Positions 17,293 to 24,516 of a stretch of 30,581 bases of DNA are shown here, piece after piece. The notes below the pieces were generated by a model. It searched no databases. It was given only the letters and a program-made list of their open reading frames with translations, and was not told the origin of the DNA. Source of the stretch: a virus; the IMG/VR virus record IMGVR_UViG_3300032331_001082, positions 1-30,581 of that record; one strand, given 5' to 3'. Positions within the stretch are counted from its first letter, which is position 1; every line of letters begins with the position of its first letter. The translations under genes and the position numbers were made by a program.

Positions 17293-17964
17293 ATGAACAC
17301 TAACCTAGTAATTGTTCCATCAAGAAGCAGACCTGATTCAATAGATCGGGCTGTTAAATTTATAAAAGAAACCAGCATCATTTCAGATATTTGTGTGGCT
17401 ATTGATGATGATCAATCTGATTTATATCCACGCATAGAGGGTGTTATTTATGAGGTAAACCCAAGACTTAGAATGAATGGCACACTTAATCTGGTAGCTA
17501 ATAAGTATGCCGATAAGTATGAAACTATATTCTTTATGGGTGATGATCATCTACCGCAAACCCTGCAGTGGGATCACTTTTTATCAGAGGCAATTAAGAG
17601 TAAGGGATACGGTCTTGCCTATGGCAATGATCTATTCCAGAGTAAGAACCTAGCCACAGCGGTAATGATGAGCACTAATATCATCAAGAGCTTTGGCTTT
17701 ATGGCACCACCTAAGTTAGTTCATTTGTTTATGGATAACTTTTGGATGCTACTTGGTATGGACATTAATGCTATCTGGTACTTTGATGATGTAATCATCG
17801 AGCACCTTCACTTCTTAAATGGTAAGTCAACTGCTGATGCAGGATACCTTGAGGTTAACGCACCTGAACTATCTAATGCAGATAGAGATGAGTTCCGCAG
17901 GTATGTTGATGAGGAGTACAAGGCAGACCTTGCTAGATTTAAGGAGTCGGTAGGTATCAAATGA
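17293..17964 (+). CDS. GT-A-fold glycosyltransferase-like protein
   Basis: A 223-residue protein with LVIVPSRSRPDSIDRAVKFI at the start, VAIDDDQSDLY near residue 35 and FFMGDDHLPQT near 80, which are the nucleotide-sugar and metal sites of a GT-A fold. It belongs with small glycosyltransferases of phages. The next two genes (a second GT-A protein and an NAD-dependent epimerase) form a sugar cassette within the replication block. Substrate may be modified DNA, a glycan or a protein; cannot be told here. Confidence 0.75.
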   Translation: MNTNLVIVPSRSRPDSIDRAVKFIKETSIISDICVAIDDDQSDLYPRIEGVIYEVNPRLRMNGTLNLVANKYADKYETIFFMGDDHLPQTLQWDHFLSEAIKSKGYGLAYGNDLFQSKNLATAVMMSTNIIKSFGFMAPPKLVHLFMDNFWMLLGMDINAIWYFDDVIIEHLHFLNGKSTADAGYLEVNAPELSNADRDEFRRYVDEEYKADLARFKESVGIK

Positions 17965-18707
17965 AACAGGTAATTTCCTATTCTCTTTATGGCCAACATA
18001 TGAAGTTCTTAATTGGTGCTATAAAGAACGCACAGTTAGCTCAGCGATTCTTTCCTGGGTTTACGGTGCGCTTTTATGTAGGAAATTCTGTACCAACTTG
18101 GTGCCGTTCTACCTTAGAACTGTTCCCTAATGTAGAGATGATACGAGTAGATGAACGGGAAGATAGTGTTGCTAGGCTTTGGAGATTCAGGGCTATCTTT
18201 GATCCAGAGGTAGATGTAGTTCTATCAAGGGATGCTGATGCCCGCCTATCTTATAGAGAAGCAATAGCACACCAAGAGTTTTTAGATTCACCTTATGGTT
18301 TTCATATCATTAGAGATCACCCAACAGGACACGGCTACCTTATCTCTGCCGGTATGTTTGCTTGCAAGACTAAAGATATGCACTTCTTTGAAAAGTTAAT
18401 GAACGAAACTCCTATGAGGGATACATATATGCAAGACCAAGAGTTCTTGTCTAGTCAGATCTATCCGCAGGTAGCAGGTAATTGTTTGATCCACGATCCT
18501 TACTATAACTATCAGCCATCAGAACCTAGCAAGAAGACAATGATCCCTCGCAAGAAGATCAACACCGTCTGCCATATTGGAGCAGCATTAGATGAGAATG
18601 ATGTCTTTGTGTATCGAGCTGACCTTGAAACATCATTACAGGAATCAGGCCACGTTAAATATATATACGATTGGGGTACAGATGAAGATCTTAATTACGG
18701 GAAATAA
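17961..18707 (+). CDS. GT-A-fold glycosyltransferase, DXD type
   Basis: A 248-residue protein overlapping the previous gene by 4 bases (ATGA). It begins KQVISYSLYGQHMKFLIGAI, has FTVRFYVGN and a clear DXD in VVLSRDADARLS, and GHGYLISAGMFACKTKDM as an acceptor-side loop. The pattern resembles family-8 or capsular-type transferases. The last ~25 codons overlap the epimerase start at 18682. It likely acts together with the flanking transferase and epimerase. Confidence 0.75.
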   Translation: MKQVISYSLYGQHMKFLIGAIKNAQLAQRFFPGFTVRFYVGNSVPTWCRSTLELFPNVEMIRVDEREDSVARLWRFRAIFDPEVDVVLSRDADARLSYREAIAHQEFLDSPYGFHIIRDHPTGHGYLISAGMFACKTKDMHFFEKLMNETPMRDTYMQDQEFLSSQIYPQVAGNCLIHDPYYNYQPSEPSKKTMIPRKKINTVCHIGAALDENDVFVYRADLETSLQESGHVKYIYDWGTDEDLNYGK

Positions 18708-19542
18708 AGGATTTGTTGGTAAGTATTTTACCGAAGAGTTATCTGAACTGCCTAACATAAACATCACTGGTGCTGATATCAAAGATGGTATTGATTGCAG
18801 AGATCTGTTTAAGAGAGATGATACTCAGTACGATCTAGTGATTCACCTTGCTGCTATCGTAGGCGGAAGAGAAACTATTGAAGGCAGACCATTAGCAGTA
18901 GCTGATAACTTATCTATTGACTCTGAGTTTTTTCAATGGTGCTTAAAGACTAAGCCTCATAAGATAGTTTACTTCTCATCCTCAGCAGCGTACCCAGTAT
19001 CGTTGCAATGTGATAAGAATATAAAGCTAAGAGAGTTTGATGTTAACCTTAAATTCCCAGGCGCACCTGATATGACATACGGTTGGAGCAAATTAGTTGG
19101 TGAATATCTTGCCCAGTTTGTACCAAATGTCCATATATTTAGACCGTTTTCTGGGTATGGATGGGACCAAGATCTGACTTATCCCTTCCCTATGTACATC
19201 AAACGAGCAGTAGAACGCAATGATCCGTTTGAAGTGTGGGGTCCTGGCACACAAACACGAGACTTTATACATATGAAAGATGTTATTAATGCTGTACTTG
19301 CTGCAGTAAGGGAAGGCATTACCGATCCTACTAACTTAGGAACTGGTAGATCAACATCATTTTTGGAGTTGGCAAAGCTAGCGAGTGAGGCAGTTGGATA
19401 TACACCAGAGATTAAAACTAATCCCGATAAGCCTGTCGGTTGTATGTATAGAGTTTCAGATCCAAGAAAGATGCTAGAGTTCTACACTCCAAAGATTACA
19501 TTAGAGCAAGGCATAGCAGAGGCGGTGAAGAAGTTTGGCTAA
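18682..19542 (+). CDS. NAD-dependent nucleotide-sugar epimerase/dehydratase
   Basis: A 286-residue extended short-chain dehydrogenase. ATG 18682 puts the Rossmann motif ILITGNKGFVGKYF directly at the N-terminus. LVIHLAAIVGG, FSSSAAYP (catalytic Ser) and the YGWSK catalytic pair (Tyr-x3-Lys) are all present, and HIFRPFSGYGWDQ, WGPGTQTRDFIHMKDV complete the fold. It would epimerise, reduce or dehydrate an NDP-sugar, giving the donor for the two upstream transferases. Start overlaps the previous gene by 26 bases. Confidence 0.88.
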   Translation: MKILITGNKGFVGKYFTEELSELPNINITGADIKDGIDCRDLFKRDDTQYDLVIHLAAIVGGRETIEGRPLAVADNLSIDSEFFQWCLKTKPHKIVYFSSSAAYPVSLQCDKNIKLREFDVNLKFPGAPDMTYGWSKLVGEYLAQFVPNVHIFRPFSGYGWDQDLTYPFPMYIKRAVERNDPFEVWGPGTQTRDFIHMKDVINAVLAAVREGITDPTNLGTGRSTSFLELAKLASEAVGYTPEIKTNPDKPVGCMYRVSDPRKMLEFYTPKITLEQGIAEAVKKFG

Positions 19543-19696
19543 TACAGAGATCACATACTTGAAGAAGAAGATTAATAAATTGGAAACTGACTTTGCTTCC
19601 TTTGCTAGTTTACTTATACAAGCAGGGCTGATAGAGGTAGTAGAAGAGAATGGTGAGCGGGTATTCAAGGTAAACAAAGTGAAGTTAGATGCCTAA
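19535..19696 (+). CDS. Small coiled-coil protein
   Basis: A 53-residue ORF from TTG 19535, overlapping both neighbours by 8 bases. It reads LKKKINKLETDFASFASLLIQAG, an amphipathic helix, then LIEVVEENGERVFKVNK. The overlaps at both ends and good amino-acid composition support it; the ribosome site is weak. No function known. Confidence 0.6.
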   Translation: MANTEITYLKKKINKLETDFASFASLLIQAGLIEVVEENGERVFKVNKVKLDA

Positions 19697-20051
19697 CCCA
19701 ACTTACAATAGGCGCAAGGGTGCAGCCTTTGAGATAGATGTAATGAAATGGTTTCGCAAGATGGGTGTACTAGCTGAGCGACTACGCTTATCAGGCAAGG
19801 AAGATGAAGGTGATCTAGTAGTTATCGTTGCTGGTGAGTCATACATCTTTGAGTTAAAGAATACGAAGAAGTTAAACTTAAAGGAGTTCTGGGATGAAGC
19901 GCAAAACGAAGCTGCTAATTACGCTAAGCATCGTGATATTGATAAGCCTTTCTCTTATGTATTATTTAAGAGGAGAGGAGCGGGGATCCACAAGGCGTGG
20001 GTCATCCAAGATCTAACACAATGGCTGGAGGAAAAAAATGCCAACACCTGA
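19689..20051 (+). CDS. Hjc-like Holliday-junction resolvase
   Basis: A 120-residue PD-(D/E)XK nuclease: RRKGAAFEIDVMKWFRKMG (Glu15), LSGKEDEGDLVVI (Asp42), YIFELKNTK (Glu55-x-Lys57). These are the catalytic positions of archaeal-type Hjc resolvases and related phage nucleases. It would cut branched recombination intermediates. The ELKNTKKLNLKEFWDEAQNEAANY helix is typical. ATG 19689 overlaps the previous gene; the end overlaps a 35-residue ORF. Confidence 0.78.
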   Translation: MPNPTYNRRKGAAFEIDVMKWFRKMGVLAERLRLSGKEDEGDLVVIVAGESYIFELKNTKKLNLKEFWDEAQNEAANYAKHRDIDKPFSYVLFKRRGAGIHKAWVIQDLTQWLEEKNANT

Positions 20052-20145
20052 AGGTATAATAACTACATCAACAATATGGACAGAGCCACAACAAGAAGCA
20101 CTACCAGAATTAGTGCAAGAGGAAGAGGTTAAGGAAGAAGAATGA
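20038..20145 (+). CDS. 35-residue acidic micro-ORF
   Basis: ATG 20038 follows GGAGG with a 6-base spacer and its TGA overlaps the next ATG (ATGA at 20142). The peptide is acidic, ending VQEEEVKEEE. Too short to classify; its signals suggest it is translated. Confidence 0.6.
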   Translation: MPTPEGIITTSTIWTEPQQEALPELVQEEEVKEEE

Positions 20146-20324
20146 TCTGCGAACGCTGTAAATCTGGTGGTGAACTGAACAAGATTGGTCAGTTCAAGCG
20201 TGCCAGTAATATGCACGACAAATGTAAAGGGGATTGTGGATGTCAGCACAAGACTGGACCAGGAGTAGGAAGCCGAGCAAAAGTTTTAGCGGAACCTCTG
20301 CGAACTCAGTACCCATTGGAGTAA
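20142..20324 (+). CDS. Small zinc-binding protein
   Basis: A 60-residue protein: MICERCKSGGELNK, then MHDKCKGDCGCQHKTGP. Four or five Cys plus His in two clusters suggest one bound metal. Proteins with the ERCKSGGELN and CxGDCxCQH pieces are frequent next to actinophage primases. It overlaps the primase start by 85 bases in another frame. Function unknown; a DNA-metabolism helper is likely. Confidence 0.7.
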   Translation: MICERCKSGGELNKIGQFKRASNMHDKCKGDCGCQHKTGPGVGSRAKVLAEPLRTQYPLE

Positions 20325-20617
20325 TAGTTCGGTTCTATGGAGGGGAAGTAAGGGAAGGTAAGAACGTATCAGTTAGATGTTGTGTTCATAACGACACTAG
20401 AAAGTCAGCAGTAATTGATACAGTCAACAACCTTTACTATTGCCACACCTGCGGAGTAGCAGGTAATGGCGTTAATATAATTACACACAAGGAAGGATTG
20501 GAGTTTAAAGATGCAGTCAAGCGAGCAGATGAAATCCTTGCTGGTAGCGGCGAACCGATACGCTCAGGCAATAACTCCAGAAACTCTAAAATATCTAGAA
20601 GGACGTGGAATCTCTGA
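20240..20617 (+). CDS. Primase, zinc-finger part
   Basis: ATG 20240 has AAAGGGGA 7 bases upstream, better than TTG 20234. The 125-residue product has a CHC2-like zinc-binding domain: RCCVHNDTRKSAV, then YYCHTCGVAGN, and a following helix EFKDAVKRADEILAG that is the usual link toward the catalytic core. The reading frame then drifts (SGEPIRSGNNSRNSKISRRTWNL) and stops. The Toprim part follows in another frame from 20511. Together they make a normal bacterial-type primase for lagging strand primers. Confidence 0.8.
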   Translation: MSAQDWTRSRKPSKSFSGTSANSVPIGVIVRFYGGEVREGKNVSVRCCVHNDTRKSAVIDTVNNLYYCHTCGVAGNGVNIITHKEGLEFKDAVKRADEILAGSGEPIRSGNNSRNSKISRRTWNL

Positions 20618-21158
20618 AGAGGTTGCTGCTTTATATTCTTTAGGCACAGTCTCTGATCCGATACCAGGACACGAGCACCATATTGGATGGTTATCAATAC
20701 CATACATAACTGCTCTTGGTCTTTGTGTTGGCTTTAAGTTTAGAAGATTAGATGAGGGCAAGCCTAAGTATGGTTCACCTCTAGGTCAGAAGTCGCACCT
20801 GTATAACGTAGCTGATGTATGTAAGTTGTCATCGAGGATAGTTGTATGTGAGGGTGAGCTAGATACTGTAATAGTTTCTGGTGTTTTAAATATGCCAGCA
20901 GTAGGAGTGCCTGGTGTTGCAGCTTGGAAGGATCACTTTAGTAAATTACTTAACGGTTATGATGTTGTATATATCGTAGGCGATAATGATGTTAAAGAAG
21001 ATGGCACTAACCCAGGTGCAGAGTTCTCACGGCGTGTCGCAGGGGAGGTGATAAACGGAACAATAGTACAATTACCACCCAATATGGACATTACGGACTA
21101 TTACTTAGCTAATGGTGCGGATTCAACGAAGCAACTATTGGGGGTTCCAAATGTATGA
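20511..21158 (+). CDS. Primase, Toprim catalytic part
   Basis: A 215-residue ORF overlapping the zinc-finger ORF by 107 bases, shifted +1. LKYLEGRGISEEVAALYSLG opens the primase core; VVCEGELDTVIVSG and VVYIVGDNDVKEDG are the Toprim Glu and Asp-x-Asp metal sites; ITDYYLANGADSTKQLL is the usual final helix. Its own ATG lies deep in the overlap and has no strong ribosome site, so either it is made separately by coupling or by frameshift. Split primases are known in actinophages. Confidence 0.82.
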   Translation: MQSSEQMKSLLVAANRYAQAITPETLKYLEGRGISEEVAALYSLGTVSDPIPGHEHHIGWLSIPYITALGLCVGFKFRRLDEGKPKYGSPLGQKSHLYNVADVCKLSSRIVVCEGELDTVIVSGVLNMPAVGVPGVAAWKDHFSKLLNGYDVVYIVGDNDVKEDGTNPGAEFSRRVAGEVINGTIVQLPPNMDITDYYLANGADSTKQLLGVPNV

Positions 21159-21555
21159 AGAACTCAGACCTGACGGAACTAGCCGTATGGTTGGGAACTT
21201 ACGGGATATTAGTAATCAAAATAAACTACGACAACGGAACAATTTTGATCAAGCCGCAGCCAGTCAAGGAGTAAGCGAAGAGTTTATAGATACAGTAAGA
21301 GAACTCCTAGATGAAGCAGGTAATTTACTTCTAAGAAAACAAATGGACTACGGTCCAACTAATATATCTAAAGCACCAGGCGGTCCGATTAACGGATTGC
21401 GTGTGCGTATGCACGATAAGATTGCAAGAATAAATAATCTAATTGATAAGGGTGTCGACCCACAGAATGAATCGCTTAGAGATTCTTTTATAGATCTACT
21501 TAACTACTCCGCCATATCGATTATGGTTCTTGAAAACAAGTGGCCAAGTGAGTGA
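21151..21555 (+). CDS. Nmad1/DUF1599-like protein
   Basis: A 134-residue protein; ATG 21151 overlaps the primase stop and has GGGGG upstream. The core FIDTVRELLDEAGNLLLRKQMDYGPTN, INGLRVRMHDKIARINNLID and NESLRDSFIDLLNYSAISIMVLE is the signature of DUF1599, also named nucleotide modification associated domain 1. The family is all-helical, probably binds nucleotides and has been linked to base modification. Its neighbours are replication genes; sugar genes lie 2 kb upstream. Confidence 0.8.
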   Translation: MYEELRPDGTSRMVGNLRDISNQNKLRQRNNFDQAAASQGVSEEFIDTVRELLDEAGNLLLRKQMDYGPTNISKAPGGPINGLRVRMHDKIARINNLIDKGVDPQNESLRDSFIDLLNYSAISIMVLENKWPSE

Positions 21556-22183
21556 TGAACTACACCCAACTTTCTACGAATTAGTTCCTAGCGTAGCCAC
21601 AGTTATAGCCCGAAGATTTAAAGGGTGGGTAGATAAGAAGGATGTAATACAGGAGTGCTATGCCTGGTCCTTATCTAAGAACGCACATTTCCTTGAGCAG
21701 TTAAATGAACCTGATCTTAATAAACGCCAGCGTAATGAGAAGCGTATCGCCTACCAGATGAGGCGTATGGCTGAACGCTATGCCCGTAAAGAGAAGGCAA
21801 CCAAGGCTGGCTATCACACTAGCGACGAATCTTTTTATGAAACAACCACTATTGCACAGCTTCTACCCTTTGTAATTCAATCGGTATTACACGGCACCGT
21901 CTTACAACAGGCACAAGATATGATCAATGATGGCACACCAAAGAAACCATCAGCACCTGCTGAGAGCGGTAATCTAATTGCTATCCTCCTTGATATTAAG
22001 AAAGCATATGAGAAGTTAGATGTTGATGAAGCTAAGATACTAGAGCTTAGATACCACGACGCTTGGACTCTTAACCAGATAGCACAATACCTTGAGGTTG
22101 CAGTATCTACTGCTGATCGTAGGTGTGCTAACGCTATGCGTAAGCTACAAGATTTACTCGGAGGGGATACACCTTGGAGTTAA
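21548..22183 (+). CDS. Sigma-like HTH protein
   Basis: A 211-residue protein if begun at GTG 21548; an in-frame TTG at 21530 is also possible. The C-terminal 60 residues are a sigma-70 region-4-type HTH: KAYEKLDVDEAKILELRYHDAWTLNQIAQYLEVAVSTADRRCANAMRKLQ. The N-terminal part is helical and charged (RRFKGWVDKKDVIQECYAWSLSK), recalling sigma region 2. It may direct transcription of late or middle phage genes, working alongside WhiB. Not certain that it is a true sigma factor, since region 2 is divergent. Confidence 0.72.
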   Translation: MSDELHPTFYELVPSVATVIARRFKGWVDKKDVIQECYAWSLSKNAHFLEQLNEPDLNKRQRNEKRIAYQMRRMAERYARKEKATKAGYHTSDESFYETTTIAQLLPFVIQSVLHGTVLQQAQDMINDGTPKKPSAPAESGNLIAILLDIKKAYEKLDVDEAKILELRYHDAWTLNQIAQYLEVAVSTADRRCANAMRKLQDLLGGDTPWS

Positions 22184-22560
22184 AAGAGCCAGAACTATTT
22201 GAATACTTAAAAGAGTTTCACTACTCAGACCTTGAAAAGAGTGAAGAGTTTGATACCTGGGACTGTGTATCTTTAGAACATAAGATGTTTATAGAACTTA
22301 AATCCCGCAAGACACATTACCCTGAATTACTTATTGAAGAGATGAAGTATCAAGCATTAGTTGAGGCAGCGGGTATGCGCTCACTCTCACCTTGGTATAT
22401 CAACGCAACACCAGAAGGTATCTGGGGATTTGATCTGGGCAAACTACCTGAGCCAGCGTGGGCAGATAAGTGGCTACCAAATACAACTGAGTTTTCTAAT
22501 AAATCTAACCGCAATAAACTGGTTGGCTTCCTCAAAGTAAGTGATGGAGTGGTTCTCTGA
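22174..22560 (+). CDS. Putative PD-(D/E)XK-fold nuclease-like protein
   Basis: A 128-residue protein from TTG 22174, with GGAGGGG upstream. DTWDCVSLEHKMFIELKSRKTHYPELLIEEMKYQALVEA reads like a minimal restriction-endonuclease fold: acidic residue, then ELK, then a helix, followed by PWYINATPEGIWGFDLG strands. If so it would be a small nuclease. The match is by pattern only. Ends in a CTGA overlap with the FmdB-type gene. Confidence 0.6.
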   Translation: MELKEPELFEYLKEFHYSDLEKSEEFDTWDCVSLEHKMFIELKSRKTHYPELLIEEMKYQALVEAAGMRSLSPWYINATPEGIWGFDLGKLPEPAWADKWLPNTTEFSNKSNRNKLVGFLKVSDGVVL

Positions 22561-22724
22561 TATACGAATACAAGTGTGCCGTATGCAACGGAGTGATCTC
22601 TGTTGAGCGTTCAATCTCTGACCCTGAGCACACACCTACCTGCTGCAACCAGCTATCCTCCCGCTTATGGTCTGCCCCATCTATCACATTTAAGGGTAGC
22701 GGGTTCTATACAACTGATAAATAA
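22557..22724 (+). CDS. FmdB-like zinc-ribbon protein, CTG start
   Basis: A 55-residue product: IYEYKCAVCNGVISVERSIS, then TCCNQLSSRLWSAP, then FKGSGFYTTDK. This is the FmdB regulatory zinc-ribbon pattern (two Cys pairs, FKGSGFY end). No ATG, GTG or TTG lies between the in-frame TGA at 22542 and the IYEYK start; CTG 22557 with GGAG 7 bases upstream and a CTGA overlap is the only sensible start. CTG is a rare start codon, so low expression is expected. Last gene of the early plus block. Confidence 0.75.
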   Translation: MIYEYKCAVCNGVISVERSISDPEHTPTCCNQLSSRLWSAPSITFKGSGFYTTDK

Positions 22725-22774
22725 TCTGATATAGTTTTATTACCTGCGCCAGAGATTCTGGTGTGAGTGCTAGG

Positions 22775-22817
22775 CAAAATCCTTACGGTTCCTATCCCGT
22801 AGGGATTTTGTCTTTCT
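22775..22817 (+). terminator. Strong hairpin terminator after early block
   Basis: CAAAATCCTTACGG pairs with CCGTAGGGATTTTG across the short loop TTCCTATC, about 14 bp with one G-T pair, followed by TCTTTCT. It ends the plus-strand early block. Confidence 0.85.
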
Positions 22818-22826
22818 AAAGCAGAA

Positions 22827-22860
22827 AGCCCCACCGGAAGGGTAGTGGGGCTATCTTTAT
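22827..22860. terminator. Second, likely bidirectional terminator
   Basis: AGCCCCAC (22827-22834) pairs with GTGGGGCT (22845-22852), followed by ATCTTTAT on plus. On the minus strand the stem is followed by TTCTGCTTT. It lies between converging blocks, so it can stop both. A third small stem, GACCGG/CCGGTC at 22864-22869/22882-22887, follows. Confidence 0.75.
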
Positions 22861-22892
22861 TATGACCGGGAGAACCGTAAACCGGTCAAGAG

Positions 22893-23303
22893 CTAGATCG
22901 TATCAGCAATACCTTGAATAATCCATTCAACTACTGGTACTGCAACTGCGTTTCCCATTTGTTTATAACGGTGGGTATCAACTTGTCCCTCTGTCCAGCC
23001 GTCAGGAAATCCTTGTAATCTTTCACACTCAAGCGGCGTAAGTCTACGCACCTGTGTAGTAGCTACCATAGGCATATTGTTTCCACCTGTTCCCATCCTT
23101 GCTTGTAGTGTATTGATCTTATCATCTTGTAATCTTATATCAGCAACTCTATTACCATAAAATATAATAGTTGTAGCTCTCGTATCCCCGTTATCAAATG
23201 CGTTTAGAGTAGGCACAACTCCACCTTCCACCCAAGTCTCATAGTCTTCATTGGTTTGCGCCCTTCTACTTTTGTTCCACCACAAAGGTTTCACTTCCCC
23301 CAC
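22893..23303 (-). CDS. C5-cytosine methyltransferase, C-terminal part
   Basis: A 136-residue ORF, starting formally at GTG 23303. It contains RRLTPLECERLQGFPDGWTEG (motif IX) and YKQMGNAVAVPVVEWI (motif X), and before these part of the target-recognition region (EGGVVPTLNAFDNGDTRATTI). It lacks motifs I-VIII, which are in the upstream ORF 23266-24093 in another frame. The two together equal one normal Dcm-type enzyme. The first residues of this ORF are probably not native; the true junction is likely near 23266-23275. Can only act if joined to, or paired with, the N-terminal part. Confidence 0.75.
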   Translation of the reverse strand: MGEVKPLWWNKSRRAQTNEDYETWVEGGVVPTLNAFDNGDTRATTIIFYGNRVADIRLQDDKINTLQARMGTGGNNMPMVATTQVRRLTPLECERLQGFPDGWTEGQVDTHRYKQMGNAVAVPVVEWIIQGIADTI

Positions 23304-24093
23304 CTAGATCACCACCATTAGCTCGTAATGTTCCAACACCCTCTTTGTATTGAGCAAATGATGATGAAGTATATCCTTCAACTAAGACATTATCCTCAGG
23401 TCTTTTGTATGAGGTAGCAGTTAAAGTTGCTGGTCCTTCTGTGTAGCCTGCGAAACTTGATTGACCAAAGCTTCTTGCAGTGCTGGCGGTAGTGTCTTGC
23501 CCCTGCGGTTTGCTCTGCGTAGTATTCCTTCGCAAGCCTTCGGACTTAAATAATACTTCTGCGGCACTGAGTCCGTCTCCAGTACGTCTACCAACGATGA
23601 AGACACGTTTTCTCCTTTGGGGAACTCCGAAGTACTGAGCATCAAGCACCCGCCAACTGAAGCTATACCCGAGGTCGGCCATCGTTCCAATGACCACTCC
23701 AAAGTCTCTTCCTTTGTTAGAGGTAAGAAGACCAGGGACGTTTTCAAGGATGAACCACTCAGTTTGCGTTTCTTCAATAAGTCTTGCAATTTCCCAAAAT
23801 AATCCGCTTCTTTCTCCAGCAAGACCACGCCTCTTTCCAGCCACGCTAAGGTCTTGGCAGGGAAATCCGCCTGTAATAATTCCTCTACTAGGTTCAAATC
23901 CTGCTGCAATTAAATCACTTCCTTTCACATTTGTTATATCGGAGAACTGTTTAGCATTAGGGAAATGCTTAGCCAATATTTGTTGGCATTGTTTATCGAT
24001 CTCAACATTAGCTACAACATCTACGCCATTGCGTTCCATAGCCAAGTCAAAACCGCCAACGCCAGCAAATAGCGATACACCGGTCAGTTTCAT
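23266..24093 (-). CDS. C5-cytosine methyltransferase, N-terminal part
   Basis: A 275-residue ORF. GVSLFAGVGGFDLAMER (motif I, SAM binding), GGFPCQDLS with catalytic Cys79 (motif IV), ENVPGL with Glu117 (motif VI) and FGVPQRRKRVFIVG (motif VIII) are intact. The recognition domain begins after about residue 175, with two related pieces (FAGYTEGPATLTATSYK and FAQYKEGVGTLRANGGD). The ORF ends at TAG 23268-23266 just before the rest of the enzyme in a +1 frame. It would methylate cytosine in phage DNA to resist restriction or to mark it. First identified start, ATG 24093, directly follows the transglycosylase stop. Confidence 0.88.
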   Translation of the reverse strand: MKLTGVSLFAGVGGFDLAMERNGVDVVANVEIDKQCQQILAKHFPNAKQFSDITNVKGSDLIAAGFEPSRGIITGGFPCQDLSVAGKRRGLAGERSGLFWEIARLIEETQTEWFILENVPGLLTSNKGRDFGVVIGTMADLGYSFSWRVLDAQYFGVPQRRKRVFIVGRRTGDGLSAAEVLFKSEGLRRNTTQSKPQGQDTTASTARSFGQSSFAGYTEGPATLTATSYKRPEDNVLVEGYTSSSFAQYKEGVGTLRANGGDLGGGSETFVVEQK

Positions 24094-24516
24094 TTAGTAA
24101 TAATTGTGCCTGAGAAAAAACTTCCAGGCTCGACAAGGTGAGTCGTATCGTTTAGCAATGTACTTAAGACCTCTAAGGATTTGATATTCGCTTCGGCTAT
24201 CTTTCTCTCCAAGGAGTTGAGCAATGCCGTAAGCACTTGAGCCTCGTTGGTTCTTTGCGTAGTTATCAAACCTGCTCTCACGGGTCCAAAGGGACTCAAG
24301 GCAGACCCACTCTCTTCCCTGCCACCCGAAACCAGCCTGAGCGTAATCTTTTGCGAGCTTTCTATTGCGATCTTTCTCATCTTTTGTTGCCTTCCTATTC
24401 TCAATTACACCATCAGGGATTCTCCCTAGCGGTGGTGGAAATAATTTATCTTGACCCACTATCAGCAGGCTTAGTGTTGCCATCAAGATCAAGCCATTTC
24501 TTACCCATCTTTTCAT
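24094..24516 (-). CDS. Membrane-anchored lytic transglycosylase
   Basis: A 140-residue protein with an N-terminal hydrophobic segment (residues 7-21, NGLILMATLSLLIVG) that may be a signal or anchor, a charged linker and an SLT-like domain: EWVCLESLWTRESRFD (catalytic Glu in RES, about residue 80), YAKNQRGSSAYGIAQLL and LRGLKYIAKRYDSPCRAWKF. It would cut the glycan strands of peptidoglycan. It is far from the lysis cassette and on the early minus strand, so it may modify the wall early or during entry instead. Its first 70 bases overlap another gene. Confidence 0.82.
   Translation of the reverse strand: MKRWVRNGLILMATLSLLIVGQDKLFPPPLGRIPDGVIENRKATKDEKDRNRKLAKDYAQAGFGWQGREWVCLESLWTRESRFDNYAKNQRGSSAYGIAQLLGEKDSRSEYQILRGLKYIAKRYDSPCRAWKFFLRHNYY

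Noticed and set aside
22737-22775. Small CCAGA/TCTGG hairpin as part of a tRNA or RNA gene
   Set aside because: Only a 5-bp stem with a 3-base loop, lying before a terminator; no further structure to support an RNA gene.
23690-24097. Plus-strand 135-residue ORF opposite the methyltransferase
   Set aside because: Antisense to conserved motifs I-VIII; no ribosome site and no recognisable protein features.
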